Numbered from the stretch's first letter, positions 10,678 to 22,916 are shown. The stretch is 64,000 bases of DNA from Pseudomonas sp. PDNC002 (GCF_016919445.1 NZ_CP070356.1:1761001-1825000), one strand, 5' to 3'. Numbers and translations are program-made. Notes: a model not told the origin generated them from the sequence alone.

Positions 10678-11970
10678 TTACTGCTTGATCTCGACGTAGG
10701 CTTCGTCGCGGATCTGGCGCAGCCAGGCCTGCAGTTCTTCGTCGTACTTGCGTGCGCGAAGGGTCTGGGCAGCCTGCTGTTCGCGGAACTTGTCGCTGCT
10801 GTCGGTGGCGCGGCGGCCGAGGACTTCCAGCACGTGCCAGCCGAACGGCGAGCGGAACGGCTTGGTGACCTGGCCTTGCGGCGCATTGTTCATCACCTCG
10901 CGGAATTCCGGTACCAGGGATTCCGGGTCGACCCAGTTGAGGTCGCCGCCGTTGAGCTTGGAGCCCGGGTCTTCGGAGAACTTCTTCGCCAGCTCGCTGA
11001 AGCTTTCGCCAGCCTGGATGCGTTCGTAGAGTTTCTCGGCCAGGCGCTGGGTTTCCTCTTCGCTACGGATCTCGCTCGGCTTGAGCAGGATGTGGCGGAC
11101 GTGGACTTCGTCGCGCAGCATCTTGCTGCCGCCGCGCTTCTCTTCCAGCTTGAGGATGATGAAGCCGCCAGGGCCGCGCAGGGGTTCGGTCACGTCACCC
11201 ACGGCCAGCGAGCCGACCATGGTGTCGAACGGCGAGGGCAGCTGAGCGGCTTTGCGCCAGCCGATTTCGCCGCCTTCCAGGGCGTTGTCGCCAGCGGAGC
11301 GAGCGACGGCCATCTGGCTGAAGTCGGCGCCCTGCTTGAGTTGCTGGTACATCTCCTGGGCCTGGCGAGCGGCAGCTTGCACCGTCTCGGGCGAGGCGCT
11401 GTCCGGCACCGGAATCACGATGTTGGCCAGGCGATACTCTTCGGAGAGCTGGATCTTGCCGAGGTCGGAGGCGAGGAAGTTCTGCACTTCCTGTTCGCTG
11501 ACCTGGATGCGCTCCGCCACGCGGCGTTGCCGCACACGGCTGATGACCATCTCGCGGCGCACCTGCTCGCGGGCCTCGTCGTAGGACAGACCGTCGTGGG
11601 CGAGGGCGGCGCGGAACTGATCCAGGCTCATGTTGTTGCGCTGGGCAATGGTGCCCATGGCCTGGTTCAGCTCTTCGTCGGTAATGCGCACGCCGGAGCG
11701 GTCGCCGATCTGCAGCTGGATGTTCTCGATGATCAGACGCTCCAGCACCTGCTGACTCAGCACGTGTTCAGGCGGCAGTGGTGCACCGCGCTTCTGGATG
11801 GTCTGGCGGACTTCACGCAGGCGTTGGTCGAGCTGGCTCTGCATCACCACGTCGTTATCGACGATGGCGACGACACGGTCCAGCGGAACCACTTCGGCGT
11901 GCACGACGGAACTTGCCAACAGCGCGCCCAGCATCAGCGGGCGCAGGGCCTTACATAGCATTGTCTTCAC
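10678..11970 (-). CDS. surA: Periplasmic chaperone / peptidyl-prolyl isomerase SurA
   Basis: 430 residues from the GTG start. SurA escorts outer-membrane proteins, LptD among them, across the periplasm. It has a signal peptide of about 25 residues ending VVHA, a SurA N-domain ([20 protein letters not shown]), and two parvulin domains (around [11 protein letters not shown] and [13 protein letters not shown]). The second has the [16 protein letters not shown] segment. The start overlaps the end of lptD by 20 bases; the GTG is preferred over an ATG three codons later because it matches the usual length. Sequence alone does not settle the choice. Confidence 0.93.
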   Translation of the reverse strand: MKTMLCKALRPLMLGALLASSVVHAEVVPLDRVVAIVDNDVVMQSQLDQRLREVRQTIQKRGAPLPPEHVLSQQVLERLIIENIQLQIGDRSGVRITDEELNQAMGTIAQRNNMSLDQFRAALAHDGLSYDEAREQVRREMVISRVRQRRVAERIQVSEQEVQNFLASDLGKIQLSEEYRLANIVIPVPDSASPETVQAAARQAQEMYQQLKQGADFSQMAVARSAGDNALEGGEIGWRKAAQLPSPFDTMVGSLAVGDVTEPLRGPGGFIILKLEEKRGGSKMLRDEVHVRHILLKPSEIRSEEETQRLAEKLYERIQAGESFSELAKKFSEDPGSKLNGGDLNWVDPESLVPEFREVMNNAPQGQVTKPFRSPFGWHVLEVLGRRATDSSDKFREQQAAQTLRARKYDEELQAWLRQIRDEAYVEIKQ

Positions 11971-14731
11971 GTTGACGATAACCCTGGATACCTTGGTCGA
12001 GGAAGCCTTCCACCTGGTTGCCAACCACGCCGCCAAGGCCTTTCAAAATGATTTGCAGGAAGACGCCACGGTCGGCCTTGGACGTCGAGGTTACGAACTC
12101 GTCGTCGTCATAGTCGACCCAGTAGCGGTTGATCAGACGCAGTTTCCAGCAGCAGCTGTCGTATTCGAAACCACCGAAGGCTTCCAGCGTGCGGCTGTTG
12201 TTGTAGTCGAACTGCCAGCGGCCGATGGCGGCCCACTGCGGCAGTACCGGCCAGATGAACGAGAAGTCATGCTGCTCGATCTTGTACTGTTCGCTGCCGT
12301 ATTCGAACTGACCGGTGTTCGGGTTGAAGCGCTTGCTGTCCGCACGATAGCGGTAGCCGGCGTTCAACACCTTGCGGGGATCGGCTTCGGGCTGGTAGTG
12401 GAACATCAGGTTACCGTTGTCGGTATGGTGAGTGTTCGGGTTCCAGTTGAAGTCCGAGCTGGCGTACCAGTCATGGTTGAAGCGATAGATGCCGGTCAGG
12501 GCGTACGGCGAGCGCCAGGTGTCGGCGTCCGGGTTGCTCGCCCCGCTGGCGCGCAGGTCGTTTTCGGTCAGGCCGGGCAGTTGCACGCGGCGATCGCTGA
12601 AGTAATAGATCTGGCCGGCGGCGATGTAGGCACGCTCGAAACCGTCGTCTTCGATGAAGCGCGAGCCAAGGCCCAGGGACAGCTGGTTGGCGTCGCCAAT
12701 GCGGTCCTTGCCGGTGAAGCGGTTTTCACGCCACAGCGAGTCGTAGCTGAAGGTGAACTCGCCGGTGTCGAAGGTCGGCAGGTTGTCCTGGTTCTTGTAC
12801 GGGACGTACAGGTACATCGCGCGCGGCTCCAGGGTCTGACGGAACTTGGTGCCGCCAAAGGTGGTGTCGCGATCGAAGTACAGGCCGCTGTCCAGCTTGG
12901 CCAGCGTCAGCGAGCGATCCGGGCTGCTGTCGTAGGTCAGCCAGGGCTGGTTGTTGGCGATGTACTGCTTGCCTTGGCCGTCCAGATCCAGGTCGTACTT
13001 GGTGTACATGGCCTTGACGGTCGGGGTCATGAAGCCCCAGCTGCGGTTCATCGGCAGGCTCACGCCCGGCTCGACATGGAAGCGGTCGCCGTTGGCGCGT
13101 GCCAGGCCCTGGATGTTGTTGTCCGGGCGGGGATACAGGGTCGGATCGTCTTCGTTGCGACGATAGAAACCATCGTCCAGGTCGCGATCGAAGCGTACGG
13201 CCTCGGTGCTGTAGCTGAAGTTCAGGCCGCCCGGGTTGAACGGCAGCTTGCCGTCCAGGGTGAGCTGCGGCAGGCGGTCATACGGGGTGACGTCGGTCAC
13301 CGTCGCCAGCTGGTAGGACTGTGCGTTCAGTCGGGCGGTGTAGCTGTCGCCGCGATAGGTCAGGGCGCCTTGCTGGTTGACGTAGGTCGGCGAGCCGATG
13401 CCCAGCGAGGTGTCCAGGTCCTGGAAGTAGTAGGGGTCGCTGATGCGGGTGTAGTCCACCTGCGCGAGCCAGCGCGAATCCAGGCCGCTGGTGTTCTTCC
13501 AGCCATACAGCCAACGGGTGTCGGTGTATTGCGGGAAGTCCTTGCGGTCGTCGTTCTTGTCGTTCAGGTAGGCCGCGTTGAGTTGGCCTTCGCTGCTGTG
13601 GGTCAGGTAGCGGAACTCGCCTTCCATCAGCAGGCCGCGCTTGACCATGTAGTGCGGGTACAACGTGGCGTCGTAGTTGGGCGCCAGGTTGAAGTAGTAC
13701 GGGGTGGTCAACGTAAAGCCGGTGTCGGTCGACGTCGCGAACGAGGGCGCGAGGAAGCCGGACTGGCGACGATCGTCGATCGGGAAATAGATGTAGGGGG
13801 TGTAGAAGACCGGAATGTCTTTCACCCGCAGGGTCGCGTTGGTCGCGGTGCCGAAACCGGTGGCCGGGTTCAGCTTGATGTTGTTGCCCTTGACGACCCA
13901 GGCGTTGCTGCTGGGTTCGCAGCGGGTATAGGTACCGTCCTTGAGCTGGATGATCGCGTCTTCCTGGCGCTTGGCGTACAGCGCGCTGCCGCGGATCTGG
14001 GCCTGGTGCATGACGTATTCGGCGTTGTCGATCTTCGCTTCGCCGTTGTCCAGCTGCAGCTCGGCGTGGTCGCCGACGATCAGCGCGCCGTTGTCGCGCA
14101 GCTTGACGTTGCCGACCAGCTCGCCGCGGTTCTCGGCCTGGTGCAGGTTGGCCTCGTCGGCTTCCACCTGCATGCTGCCCTGACGCAGGACGACATTGCC
14201 CGCGAGGGTGGCGATCTGTTTTTCCTGCTCGTAGCGGGAGACTTTCGCCGAGACGTAGGTCGGTGCCTCGTCGTTCGGTGTCTTGTCGTCCATGCCCGGA
14301 CGCACTGGCTCGATGTAGGCGCCGCTGCAGTACGGGCCGATTTCCGCCTGTTGTGCGGCGGTGAGCTTGTCGCGGGGAATCCAGTCGAGATGGCTGTAGT
14401 CGCTGCTGCGGGCTTTCAGGCCACGGCCGCCGGACTCGGTGACCAGTTGCTTTGGCTCATCGGCCGCCGCGCTGGTCGAGCCGCCCGAGGATGTTTCGCC
14501 GCTGCTGGTCTTGCTGCCGCCTGCGCTGACGGATGTGGCGCCATGTTGAGGGCGGGGCACATTGCTGGCGCTATTCTGCGAGGAGCAGTCCCAGGCGCCG
14601 GACGCGGAGGGCTGGCAGGCGAACTGCTCGCCGGGTGCCGCGGTCACATTGGCGAGCGGCTGGATAGCCAGCAGGCCGCCGGTCACCAGTAAGGGGAATT
14701 TTCTACGGAACACGGGGAAATTCACTGCCAT
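11951..14731 (-). CDS. lptD: LPS-assembly outer-membrane protein LptD
   Basis: 926-residue LptD, which with LptE inserts lipopolysaccharide into the outer leaflet. A signal peptide covers about residues 1-32. An LptA-like jelly-roll ([23 protein letters not shown]) follows near residue 160, then a large beta-barrel from about 320 to the end. Cys39 and Cys49 near the N-terminus and the CC pair in [10 protein letters not shown] near the C-terminus fit the family disulfides. The start [15 protein letters not shown] was chosen over one eight codons earlier because it begins a normal signal peptide. It diverges from amgK and precedes surA, its own chaperone. Confidence 0.95.
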   Translation of the reverse strand: MAVNFPVFRRKFPLLVTGGLLAIQPLANVTAAPGEQFACQPSASGAWDCSSQNSASNVPRPQHGATSVSAGGSKTSSGETSSGGSTSAAADEPKQLVTESGGRGLKARSSDYSHLDWIPRDKLTAAQQAEIGPYCSGAYIEPVRPGMDDKTPNDEAPTYVSAKVSRYEQEKQIATLAGNVVLRQGSMQVEADEANLHQAENRGELVGNVKLRDNGALIVGDHAELQLDNGEAKIDNAEYVMHQAQIRGSALYAKRQEDAIIQLKDGTYTRCEPSSNAWVVKGNNIKLNPATGFGTATNATLRVKDIPVFYTPYIYFPIDDRRQSGFLAPSFATSTDTGFTLTTPYYFNLAPNYDATLYPHYMVKRGLLMEGEFRYLTHSSEGQLNAAYLNDKNDDRKDFPQYTDTRWLYGWKNTSGLDSRWLAQVDYTRISDPYYFQDLDTSLGIGSPTYVNQQGALTYRGDSYTARLNAQSYQLATVTDVTPYDRLPQLTLDGKLPFNPGGLNFSYSTEAVRFDRDLDDGFYRRNEDDPTLYPRPDNNIQGLARANGDRFHVEPGVSLPMNRSWGFMTPTVKAMYTKYDLDLDGQGKQYIANNQPWLTYDSSPDRSLTLAKLDSGLYFDRDTTFGGTKFRQTLEPRAMYLYVPYKNQDNLPTFDTGEFTFSYDSLWRENRFTGKDRIGDANQLSLGLGSRFIEDDGFERAYIAAGQIYYFSDRRVQLPGLTENDLRASGASNPDADTWRSPYALTGIYRFNHDWYASSDFNWNPNTHHTDNGNLMFHYQPEADPRKVLNAGYRYRADSKRFNPNTGQFEYGSEQYKIEQHDFSFIWPVLPQWAAIGRWQFDYNNSRTLEAFGGFEYDSCCWKLRLINRYWVDYDDDEFVTSTSKADRGVFLQIILKGLGGVVGNQVEGFLDQGIQGYRQREDNAM

Positions 14732-14860
14732 CTTGTTAATCCGGGCTTCCTGCAAGCCATCGACCCAAAGTGGGCCGCACGCCTATCGATGGGCTCAAAA
14801 AGATGCTGGATAATAAAGCATGACCCGCGCAACGGCTAGGGCCGTGGAGAACCCTGAAAA

Positions 14861-16554
<1,694 letters not shown>

Positions 16555-16555
16555 G

Positions 16556-17320
16556 GTGTTCTGGCCGGGCACATTGCTGGGCCTGCTTGCCGGTTGGGCG
16601 CTGGCGAGCATTCCGGGGGCGATGCTCGGCGGTCTGCTCGGCCAGGTGCTCGACCGGCGTCTGAAAAAGCGCTCTTGGCGCGGCCTGTTCGAGCAGTTAC
16701 GTGGCGGGCCGCAGGTGAGCGACCGCGAGCTGTTGTTCCTCCTGCTCGGCCGGCTGGCAAAGAGCCGTGGGCGCGTGGTCGATGCGCACATCCAGCAGGC
16801 GCGCACGGAAATGCAGCGCCTGCAGTTGGATGACGCCGCGCGCCGCCAGGCCATCGATGCCTTCGGGCGCGGCAAGGCGGGCGGCGAGTTGCTGGATATC
16901 GGCCTGCGCCAGCGCCGTGGCCAGGAAGCGACTGCCGAAGGCTTGCTGCTGGCGTGCTGGCGCATGGCCTGGGCGGTCGGCACGCCGAATGCGGCGCAGA
17001 AGAATCTGTTGCTGCAATGGGGCGATGCGCTGGGGCTGGCCCGTGGTCGGGTGCAGGCGATGTCCGCCAGCGCGGAGCCGCCGAAGGTGCCAGTCACGTC
17101 GCGCGAGTCCTACACCCAGGCGCTTCGCCTGCTGGGGGTGACGGTGGACAGCCAGCCCGATGAGATCAAGCGCGCCTACCGCAAACTGATCAGCCAGAAC
17201 CACCCGGACAAGCTGGAAGGCATGGGGGCCAGCCTGGAGCGCATCGCCGCGGCCACCAGCAAGACCCGCGAGATCCAGGCCGCCTATCTGCTGATTCGTC
17301 AGCGTCGCGGCTTCCGCTAA
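16556..17320 (+). CDS. Membrane-anchored DnaJ-like co-chaperone (DjlA-like, TerB + J domain)
   Basis: 254 residues. An N-terminal membrane segment (about residues 5-28, glycine-rich) is followed by a TerB-like helical domain and a C-terminal J domain from about residue 190 with the HPD signature in NHPDKLEG. This layout matches DjlA, an inner-membrane DnaK partner. The GTG start lies one base after the murU stop, so it probably belongs to the amgK-murU transcript. It converges with the DUF3530 gene, with only 10 bases between the stops. Confidence 0.85.
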   Translation: MFWPGTLLGLLAGWALASIPGAMLGGLLGQVLDRRLKKRSWRGLFEQLRGGPQVSDRELLFLLLGRLAKSRGRVVDAHIQQARTEMQRLQLDDAARRQAIDAFGRGKAGGELLDIGLRQRRGQEATAEGLLLACWRMAWAVGTPNAAQKNLLLQWGDALGLARGRVQAMSASAEPPKVPVTSRESYTQALRLLGVTVDSQPDEIKRAYRKLISQNHPDKLEGMGASLERIAAATSKTREIQAAYLLIRQRRGFR

Positions 17321-17330
17321 TGCGGCTGGA

Positions 17331-18383
17331 TCAAGGCTGTTCGATCGGCTCCAGGTGCATCGACAGCCAACCGCGGATTCGCCGGTAGAGCTGTTCCTGT
17401 TCGGTGCCAAGATCGCCGGGCAGGGCGTTCATGCCGATCTGCACGTAGTTCGGCGCCTTCTGCCGCTTGCTCGCCTGCAGGCGGCGCTTCGCCGCGTCCA
17501 CGTCGGTGGCCTTGTCCTTGTAGTAGAAGTCGCCGGTGGCGAGATTCAGCAGCGGCACGGTTTCTTCCAGTGACGGCTTGAAGTCGCGCGGCATTTCAGC
17601 GGCAACCAGCAGCAGGTTCTTGATGTCCGCGGGGGCGCGCTCGCCGAGATAGCGTGTTGCCCAATAGGCCCCCGTGCCGTGACCGAGCAGGACGATGGTC
17701 TTTGGCTTGTGCTGCTGGGCCAGTTCGACGGCGGCCTGGATGCGGGCGAGCACGCGTTCGGCATGGGCCTTGCGCAGTTCCACCGGGTCGGTGGGCGGCG
17801 GTGGCGCTTGCGGGCTGGCCTGGGCGGGCTCGCCGCTGCCCGTTTCGGCGGTCGTTTCGGGCGCCGGCGTGGCACTGCCTTCGCTGCCTTTCACTTCCGG
17901 TTTGCTGGCGCTGTCGGTGGCAGACGCGTCGGTATCGGCGCTGGCCTTGTCCGGCGACTCTTTCGGTCGTGGGATGGGCGCGGTGCTTTGCGGGTCAGGC
18001 AGGGTGACCGACAGTGTCTGCCAGCCCACGTCGGGCAGCTTGCGGCGCAGCGGACCGACCGCCACAGGCCAGTCGGCGCTTTCGCCATCGCCGGGGATGA
18101 GGATCACCGCCCCTTCGGCGTTGGCGGTATTGGACGGCAACCAGAGGGCAAGGAAGGTTTCATCACCCACCTTCAGCATCTGCCGTTCGTTTTCCGGCAA
18201 CTGCCGCTCCAGGCCGATGGATTCATCCTGGCTGCGCTCGTTCACCGACGGGCGTACCACGGGGGCAGCCGCCGGCTTGTCCGAGGCGGCGGGCTTGGCG
18301 TCTTCGGCCCAGCTCGTGGTCAGCGGCGAGAGGCCCAGCGACAGGCACAGGGCGAGGAGGGTCGGGCGAGGCAGATGCGGCAT
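17331..18383 (-). CDS. DUF3530 family exported protein, alpha/beta-hydrolase-like
   Basis: 350 residues with a signal peptide (cleavage after about SWA, residue 26), so periplasmic. The middle holds an acidic, low-complexity Ser/Ala/Pro/Glu-rich linker (about residues 125-180). The C-terminal half looks like an alpha/beta-hydrolase, but the nucleophile elbow reads LLGHGTGA, with Gly where Ser is expected, so classical serine hydrolase activity is doubtful. Function unknown. The start MPHLPRPTLLALCLSL was chosen because it begins the signal peptide; the upstream extension is arginine-rich shadow sequence. Confidence 0.75.
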   Translation of the reverse strand: MPHLPRPTLLALCLSLGLSPLTTSWAEDAKPAASDKPAAAPVVRPSVNERSQDESIGLERQLPENERQMLKVGDETFLALWLPSNTANAEGAVILIPGDGESADWPVAVGPLRRKLPDVGWQTLSVTLPDPQSTAPIPRPKESPDKASADTDASATDSASKPEVKGSEGSATPAPETTAETGSGEPAQASPQAPPPPTDPVELRKAHAERVLARIQAAVELAQQHKPKTIVLLGHGTGAYWATRYLGERAPADIKNLLLVAAEMPRDFKPSLEETVPLLNLATGDFYYKDKATDVDAAKRRLQASKRQKAPNYVQIGMNALPGDLGTEQEQLYRRIRGWLSMHLEPIEQP

Positions 18384-18534
18384 CGGCGATATCCATGTCT
18401 TGGCGGGCGCGGGAGCGGCCAGCCTAGCGGCTTGTCTTAGCTTTGTCAGGCAGCGGCGTGCCGGGTTCAACCAAGCTTGCGGTAAGGTATGCCGGCTATC
18501 CGTTGACCCGAGTGAAATCCATGGTGCTGTCGGC

Positions 18535-20946
18535 ATGAGTCGTCTGTTCTGGAAAGCCTGCCTGGCCTGGCTCTGTTTGCTGCCGTTGCTGGCCGTGGCG
18601 GAATCCGCCGCGCCGCCCCTGGTGCTGGACGAGGCCCAGCAGGCCTGGCTCGCCGAGCACCCGCAGTTGCGCGCCGGTGCCGTGCTGGAAGCGCCATACG
18701 TGCAGCAGGACCGTCGCCTGCAGCAGCTCTCCGGGGCCAACGTCGAATTGCTCGAGTGGCTGGCCAAGTCCCTGCATGTCAGCCTGGTCTGGCGAACCTA
18801 TCCCGACCAGGCGGCGCTGGAACGTGCGGTGCGCCAAGGTGAAATCGACCTCGCACCCGGTGTCAGCCAGACGCCTGCGACCCTGCGCGACTGGCTGTTT
18901 TCCGATCCTTACCTGCGCGTGCCGCGCCTGGTGGTGGGCGACCGCCGCAGCGGCACGTCGATCGAGCTGGATTCCCTGGGTGGCGGCGAATCCGTTGCGG
19001 TGCGCGGCCCCGGCCCGGTGGTGGATTACTTGCGCGGCACCTATTCGGGGCTTGCGTTGCAGATCGTCGACAGCGACCGCGAAGTGCTGCGCAAGGTGCT
19101 CGGCCGCGAAGCGAACTACGCGGTGATCGATGAAGCGCAGCTGGCGCGCCTGACCAAGGAGACGGAGTTCAGCGGCCTGTCGGTGGTGGCCGATATCGGT
19201 TATCCGCAACTGCTGCGTGTCGCCACCCGGCGTGGCCAGCCGGAGCTGGCCGGCATCATCGATGTGGCCCTGCGTGCGGTGCCGGCGAAGGATCTCGACC
19301 AACTGCACGAACGCTGGCTGCAGCCGACTTACCCGCGTCTGGGATCGTCGCCCGGCTTCTGGCAGAACCTCTGCATCCTGCTTGGCCTGCTCCTGTCCTT
19401 TGCCGTTGCCGCGCTGCTGTTGCTGCGTCGCCAGCATCGCGCGCTGGAGTCGCGTCTGCTGGCGGCGCGGCGCGACATCGAATTGCGCCAGGCTGCCGAA
19501 CAGGCGCTGCGCCTGACCCAGTTCGCCATCGACAGCAGCACTGTTGGCATCCTCTGGGTCAACTGGGACAGCCATGTGCGCTACGCCAATCGCGCCGCCG
19601 AGGAGATGCTCGGGTATCTGCCGGGCGCGGTGGTGGATCGGCCGCTGTCGGACTTCGAACCGGCGCTGAACATGGACCGCTGGCTCAACCTCTGGCGCCG
19701 CGCGCGCAATGCCGATGAGGCGCCGCTGAGCTTCGAGAGCCGCTGCCTGCGCGCCGACGGCCAGTGGCTGCCGGCGGACGTCTCGTTGAGCTTCCTGCGC
19801 TTCGGCGATTCGGAATACCTGCTGGTGTTCCTCACCGACGTCACCGAGCGCCGCCGCGCCCGCGCCGCGCTGGAGGAAAGCGAGGCGCGCCTGCAGGGCA
19901 TCGCCGCCAACGTACCGGGGCTGGTGTTCCGCCTGGAGCCCAACGCGCCGGACGATGACTCCGACTTCGCCTACATCAGCTTCATCACCGGTGGCAGCGA
20001 GACCTCGCTGGGATATTCCCCCGGTTACCTGCGCGAGAGCGGGCTGGGCATCATGGGGCTGGTGCATCCCTCCGAGCGCGAAGGTTACCTGGCCAGCCAG
20101 CTGGCAGCCGTGGAAGGCCACTGCAACTGGCTCTGGCAGGGCCGCATCCTCACCCGCAGCAACGAGCCGCGCTGGGTGGACATCAAGGCCACGGTACGGA
20201 CCCTGGACGATGGTCGTCCGGCCTGGGATGGCGTGGTCTGGGATGTCACCGAGCACAAGCACATCGAGCAGGAATTGCAGGATTCCCGCGCGCAATTGCG
20301 CGAGTTGTCCGCGCACCTGGAAAGTGTGCGGGAGGAGGAGAAGGCACGGATCGCCCGCGAAGTGCACGATGAACTGGGCCAGGTGCTCACCGTGCTCAAG
20401 CTGGAAACCTCGATGTGCGAGCTGGGCTATGGCGAGATGGACCCCGGCCTGCGCGAGCGCCTGGACAACATGAAGCGGTTGATCGCCCAGTTGTTCCAGC
20501 TGGTGCGCGATGTCGCCACCGCGCTGCGACCGCCGATCCTCGATGCCGGCATCGGCTCGGCATTGGAGTGGCAGGCCCGGCGCTTCGAGGCGCGCACGCA
20601 GATTCCCTGCCTGGTGGAGGTGCCGGAGAACCCGCCGGAGCTGGCGGATGCCAAGGCCATCGGCCTGTTCCGCATCCTCCAGGAGGCGCTCACCAATGTG
20701 ATGCGCCATGCCCAGGCGCATACTGTGGAACTGCAGCTGAGCGTCGAGGGCAGCGAGCTGTGCCTGCGCATCGCCGATGACGGCGTGGGCTTCGATCCGA
20801 GCGCTACGCGTCAGGGCGCTTCCTTTGGCCTGGTGGGCATGCGCGAGCGGGTGTTGATGTTCGGCGGCACCCTGCAGATCGACAGCCAGCCCGGGGAGGG
20901 CACCACGCTGTGGATCCGGGTGCCTCTGCGCTCCCGAAGCGCCTAA
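18535..20946 (+). CDS. agtS: Hybrid-input sensor histidine kinase AgtS
   Basis: 803 residues. Order: signal peptide (1-23), a periplasmic binding-protein type 3 domain (about 35-270), one membrane segment (about 281-300), two PAS-like regions (about 320-440 and 455-585), then HisKA_3 and HATPase domains. The phospho-acceptor is His611 in AREVHDELGQVL, and the ATP lid shows DDGVGFDP. With AgtR it controls the agtABCD transporter for 4-aminobutyrate and 5-aminovalerate in P. aeruginosa. The built-in solute-binding domain suggests direct amino-acid sensing. No strong ribosome site is seen before the ATG; no better start exists before the signal peptide. Confidence 0.88.
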   Translation: MSRLFWKACLAWLCLLPLLAVAESAAPPLVLDEAQQAWLAEHPQLRAGAVLEAPYVQQDRRLQQLSGANVELLEWLAKSLHVSLVWRTYPDQAALERAVRQGEIDLAPGVSQTPATLRDWLFSDPYLRVPRLVVGDRRSGTSIELDSLGGGESVAVRGPGPVVDYLRGTYSGLALQIVDSDREVLRKVLGREANYAVIDEAQLARLTKETEFSGLSVVADIGYPQLLRVATRRGQPELAGIIDVALRAVPAKDLDQLHERWLQPTYPRLGSSPGFWQNLCILLGLLLSFAVAALLLLRRQHRALESRLLAARRDIELRQAAEQALRLTQFAIDSSTVGILWVNWDSHVRYANRAAEEMLGYLPGAVVDRPLSDFEPALNMDRWLNLWRRARNADEAPLSFESRCLRADGQWLPADVSLSFLRFGDSEYLLVFLTDVTERRRARAALEESEARLQGIAANVPGLVFRLEPNAPDDDSDFAYISFITGGSETSLGYSPGYLRESGLGIMGLVHPSEREGYLASQLAAVEGHCNWLWQGRILTRSNEPRWVDIKATVRTLDDGRPAWDGVVWDVTEHKHIEQELQDSRAQLRELSAHLESVREEEKARIAREVHDELGQVLTVLKLETSMCELGYGEMDPGLRERLDNMKRLIAQLFQLVRDVATALRPPILDAGIGSALEWQARRFEARTQIPCLVEVPENPPELADAKAIGLFRILQEALTNVMRHAQAHTVELQLSVEGSELCLRIADDGVGFDPSATRQGASFGLVGMRERVLMFGGTLQIDSQPGEGTTLWIRVPLRSRSA

Positions 20947-20970
20947 CCGGGCGACAACGGCATCGGCATC

Positions 20971-21006
20971 GATAACGACAATGACAATGACAATGACAAT
21001 GACAAG
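20971..21006. repeat. Hexanucleotide tandem repeat (GACAAT)
   Basis: Four perfect GACAAT units (20977-21000), flanked by the near-copies GATAAC and GACAAG, in the 75-base gap between agtS and agtR. A change in copy number would move the agtR ribosome site relative to the agtS stop without changing any protein. Confidence 0.9.
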
Positions 21007-21021
21007 TGCGGGGCGGGAGGA

Positions 21022-21657
21022 ATGGCGGTGATTCGAGTGCTGGTGGCGGAAGACCATACGATCGTGCGCGAGGGCATCAAGCAGCTGATCGGCCTGGCCA
21101 AGGACCTGCAGGTGGTGGGCGAGGCCACCAACGGTGAGCAGTTGCTCGAAACCCTGCGCCAGACACCCTGCGAAGTGGTTCTGCTGGATATCTCCATGCC
21201 CGGTGTCAACGGCCTGGAAGCCATTCCGCGCATCCGCGCACTGAACAATCCGCCGGCAATTTTGATGCTGTCCATGCACGATGAAGTGCAGATGGTCGCC
21301 CGTGCGCTGAAGGTCGGCGCGGCGGGCTATGCCACCAAGGACAGCGACCCGGCGCTGCTGCTCACGGCGATCCGCAAGGTGGCCAGCGGCGGTCGCTACA
21401 TCGACCCGGACCTGGCCGACCGAATGGTCTTCGAAGTCGGCCTCACCGATTCGCGGCCGCCCCACGCCTTGCTCTCCGAGCGTGAGTTCTCTGTGTTCGA
21501 GCGCCTGGTGCATGGCGAGGGCGTCAACGAGATCGCCCAGCAACTGGCGGTCAGCAGCAAGACCATCAGCACCCACAAGGCGCGGCTGATGCAGAAGCTC
21601 AATGCCAATTCCGTGGCCGACCTGGTGCGCTACGCCATGGAGCACAAGCTCGTCTGA
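21022..21657 (+). CDS. agtR: LuxR/NarL-type response regulator AgtR
   Basis: 211 residues: a CheY-like receiver (AEDH near the N-terminus, phospho-acceptor Asp in VVLLDISMPG) and a C-terminal LuxR helix-turn-helix (LSEREFSVFERLVHGEGVN, then QQLAVSSKTISTHKARLMQKL). It is the partner of AgtS. The GGGAGGA ribosome site touches the ATG directly; a GTG two codons later (21028, giving MIRVLVAEDH) is better spaced and may be the true start. Confidence 0.9.
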   Translation: MAVIRVLVAEDHTIVREGIKQLIGLAKDLQVVGEATNGEQLLETLRQTPCEVVLLDISMPGVNGLEAIPRIRALNNPPAILMLSMHDEVQMVARALKVGAAGYATKDSDPALLLTAIRKVASGGRYIDPDLADRMVFEVGLTDSRPPHALLSEREFSVFERLVHGEGVNEIAQQLAVSSKTISTHKARLMQKLNANSVADLVRYAMEHKLV

Positions 21658-21821
21658 CCGACCCGTGCCGCTGGTTTGATCTGCGGCAGATGGCTCGCTG
21701 AATTTTCCCTTCACTCTGTGCGACGTGTCCGATTTCTGTAACAAACCGTCTATCTAGCGGGCGTGAGGCAGGGAATGATTGCCCGCTTCATGCGGTACGT
21801 CGTGATAACAAGGAGAAGAAG

Positions 21822-22859
21822 ATGTTGCGAGCGGTAAGGGGAGGGCTGCTGTTCGGCCTGCTGGGGAGCGCTGCGATGCCGGCGCTGGCGGACTACGTCA
21901 CGGTGATTTCCTTCGGTGGCGCGAACAAGGAAGCCCAGGAGGCGGCCTTCTACAAACCGTTCAAGGAAGTGACCGGCAACGCCGTCGTGCATGGCTCCTA
22001 CAACGGCGACCTGGCCAAGCTCAAGCGCATGGTGGAAATCAGCCATGTGTCCTGGGATGTGGTGGAGGTCGAGGCCCCGGAACTCGCTCGTGGCTGCGAG
22101 GAAGGGCTGTTCATGAAGCTCGACCCCAAGACGCTGACCAATGTCGCCGACTTCGTCCCGGGCGCCGTGCAGCCGTGCGGCGTCGGTATCTTCGTCTGGA
22201 CCACGCTGCTGGCCTACAACCAGAGCAAGCTGCAGGGCACGCCCAGCAGTTGGGCGGATTTCTGGGACACCAGGAAATTCCCAGGCAAGCGCGGCCTGCG
22301 CTGGGGCGCCAAGTACAGCCTGGAATTCGCCCTGATGGCCGACGGCGTTGCGCCCAAGGACGTCTACAAGGTGCTGTCCACCAACGACGGTGTCGATCGC
22401 GCTTTCCGCAAGCTCGACGAACTCAAGCCGAACATCAACTGGTGGAAGTCCGGGCAGGACCCGGTACGCGATCTCGCCGACGGCACCGTGGTGATGAGCT
22501 CCGCCTACAACGGCCGCATTGCCGCCGCGCAGGGCGAGCAGAAGGGCTTCCGCATGGTCTGGGCCGGCGGCATCTACGACTTCGATTTCTGGGCACTGCC
22601 CTCGGGCGTGTTCAAGAAGGAGCTGGCCGAACAGTTCGTCAACTTCGCCAGCCAGCCGACGCAGCAGAAAGCCTTCGCCGAGAACATCGCCTACGGCCCG
22701 ACCAACCGCAAGGCCGTGGAGCTGCTGGCGCCGGACGTGGCCGCCAACCTGCCCACCGCGCCGCAGAACATCGCCAATGCCGTGGGCATGGATGTAGCGT
22801 TCTGGACCGAGCACGGCGACGCGCTGGAGAAGCGCTTCCAGGTCTGGGTCAAGCGCTGA
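21822..22859 (+). CDS. ABC transporter periplasmic substrate-binding protein (AgtB paralogue)
   Basis: 345 residues with a signal peptide ending near PALA. Type 2 polyamine/GABA-like periplasmic binding protein. It is strongly similar to AgtB over its whole length, with shared blocks such as GTPSSWADFWDT versus APTSWADFWDT, and both proteins have LEFALMADGVAPKDVYKVL and SSAYNGRIAA. It corresponds by order to PA0602. It has a good AAGGAGAAGAAG site and ends at its own terminator, so it is transcribed apart from agtABCD and may feed the same permease. Confidence 0.88.
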   Translation: MLRAVRGGLLFGLLGSAAMPALADYVTVISFGGANKEAQEAAFYKPFKEVTGNAVVHGSYNGDLAKLKRMVEISHVSWDVVEVEAPELARGCEEGLFMKLDPKTLTNVADFVPGAVQPCGVGIFVWTTLLAYNQSKLQGTPSSWADFWDTRKFPGKRGLRWGAKYSLEFALMADGVAPKDVYKVLSTNDGVDRAFRKLDELKPNINWWKSGQDPVRDLADGTVVMSSAYNGRIAAAQGEQKGFRMVWAGGIYDFDFWALPSGVFKKELAEQFVNFASQPTQQKAFAENIAYGPTNRKAVELLAPDVAANLPTAPQNIANAVGMDVAFWTEHGDALEKRFQVWVKR

Positions 22860-22867
22860 GGCGGTCT

Positions 22868-22898
22868 GCCAGGCCCCCTACCGCACGGTGGGCCTGGC
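22868..22898 (+). terminator. Terminator after the AgtB paralogue
   Basis: A perfect 9-bp stem (GCCAGGCCC / GGGCCTGGC) with a 13-base loop, followed by ATTT and, further on, CTCTTTTT. It lies 9 bases after the stop. Confidence 0.65.
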
Positions 22899-22916
22899 AT
22901 TTCAGTTCGGCCTCTT

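Noticed and set aside
11798..14692. Long plus-strand frame opposite lptD
   Set aside because: Low-complexity Val/Ala/Gly-rich translation with no domain; lptD is certain.
18496..21744. Minus-strand frame of over 1000 codons opposite agtS and agtR
   Set aside because: His/Gln-rich shadow translation of the sensor kinase; no start signals or domains.
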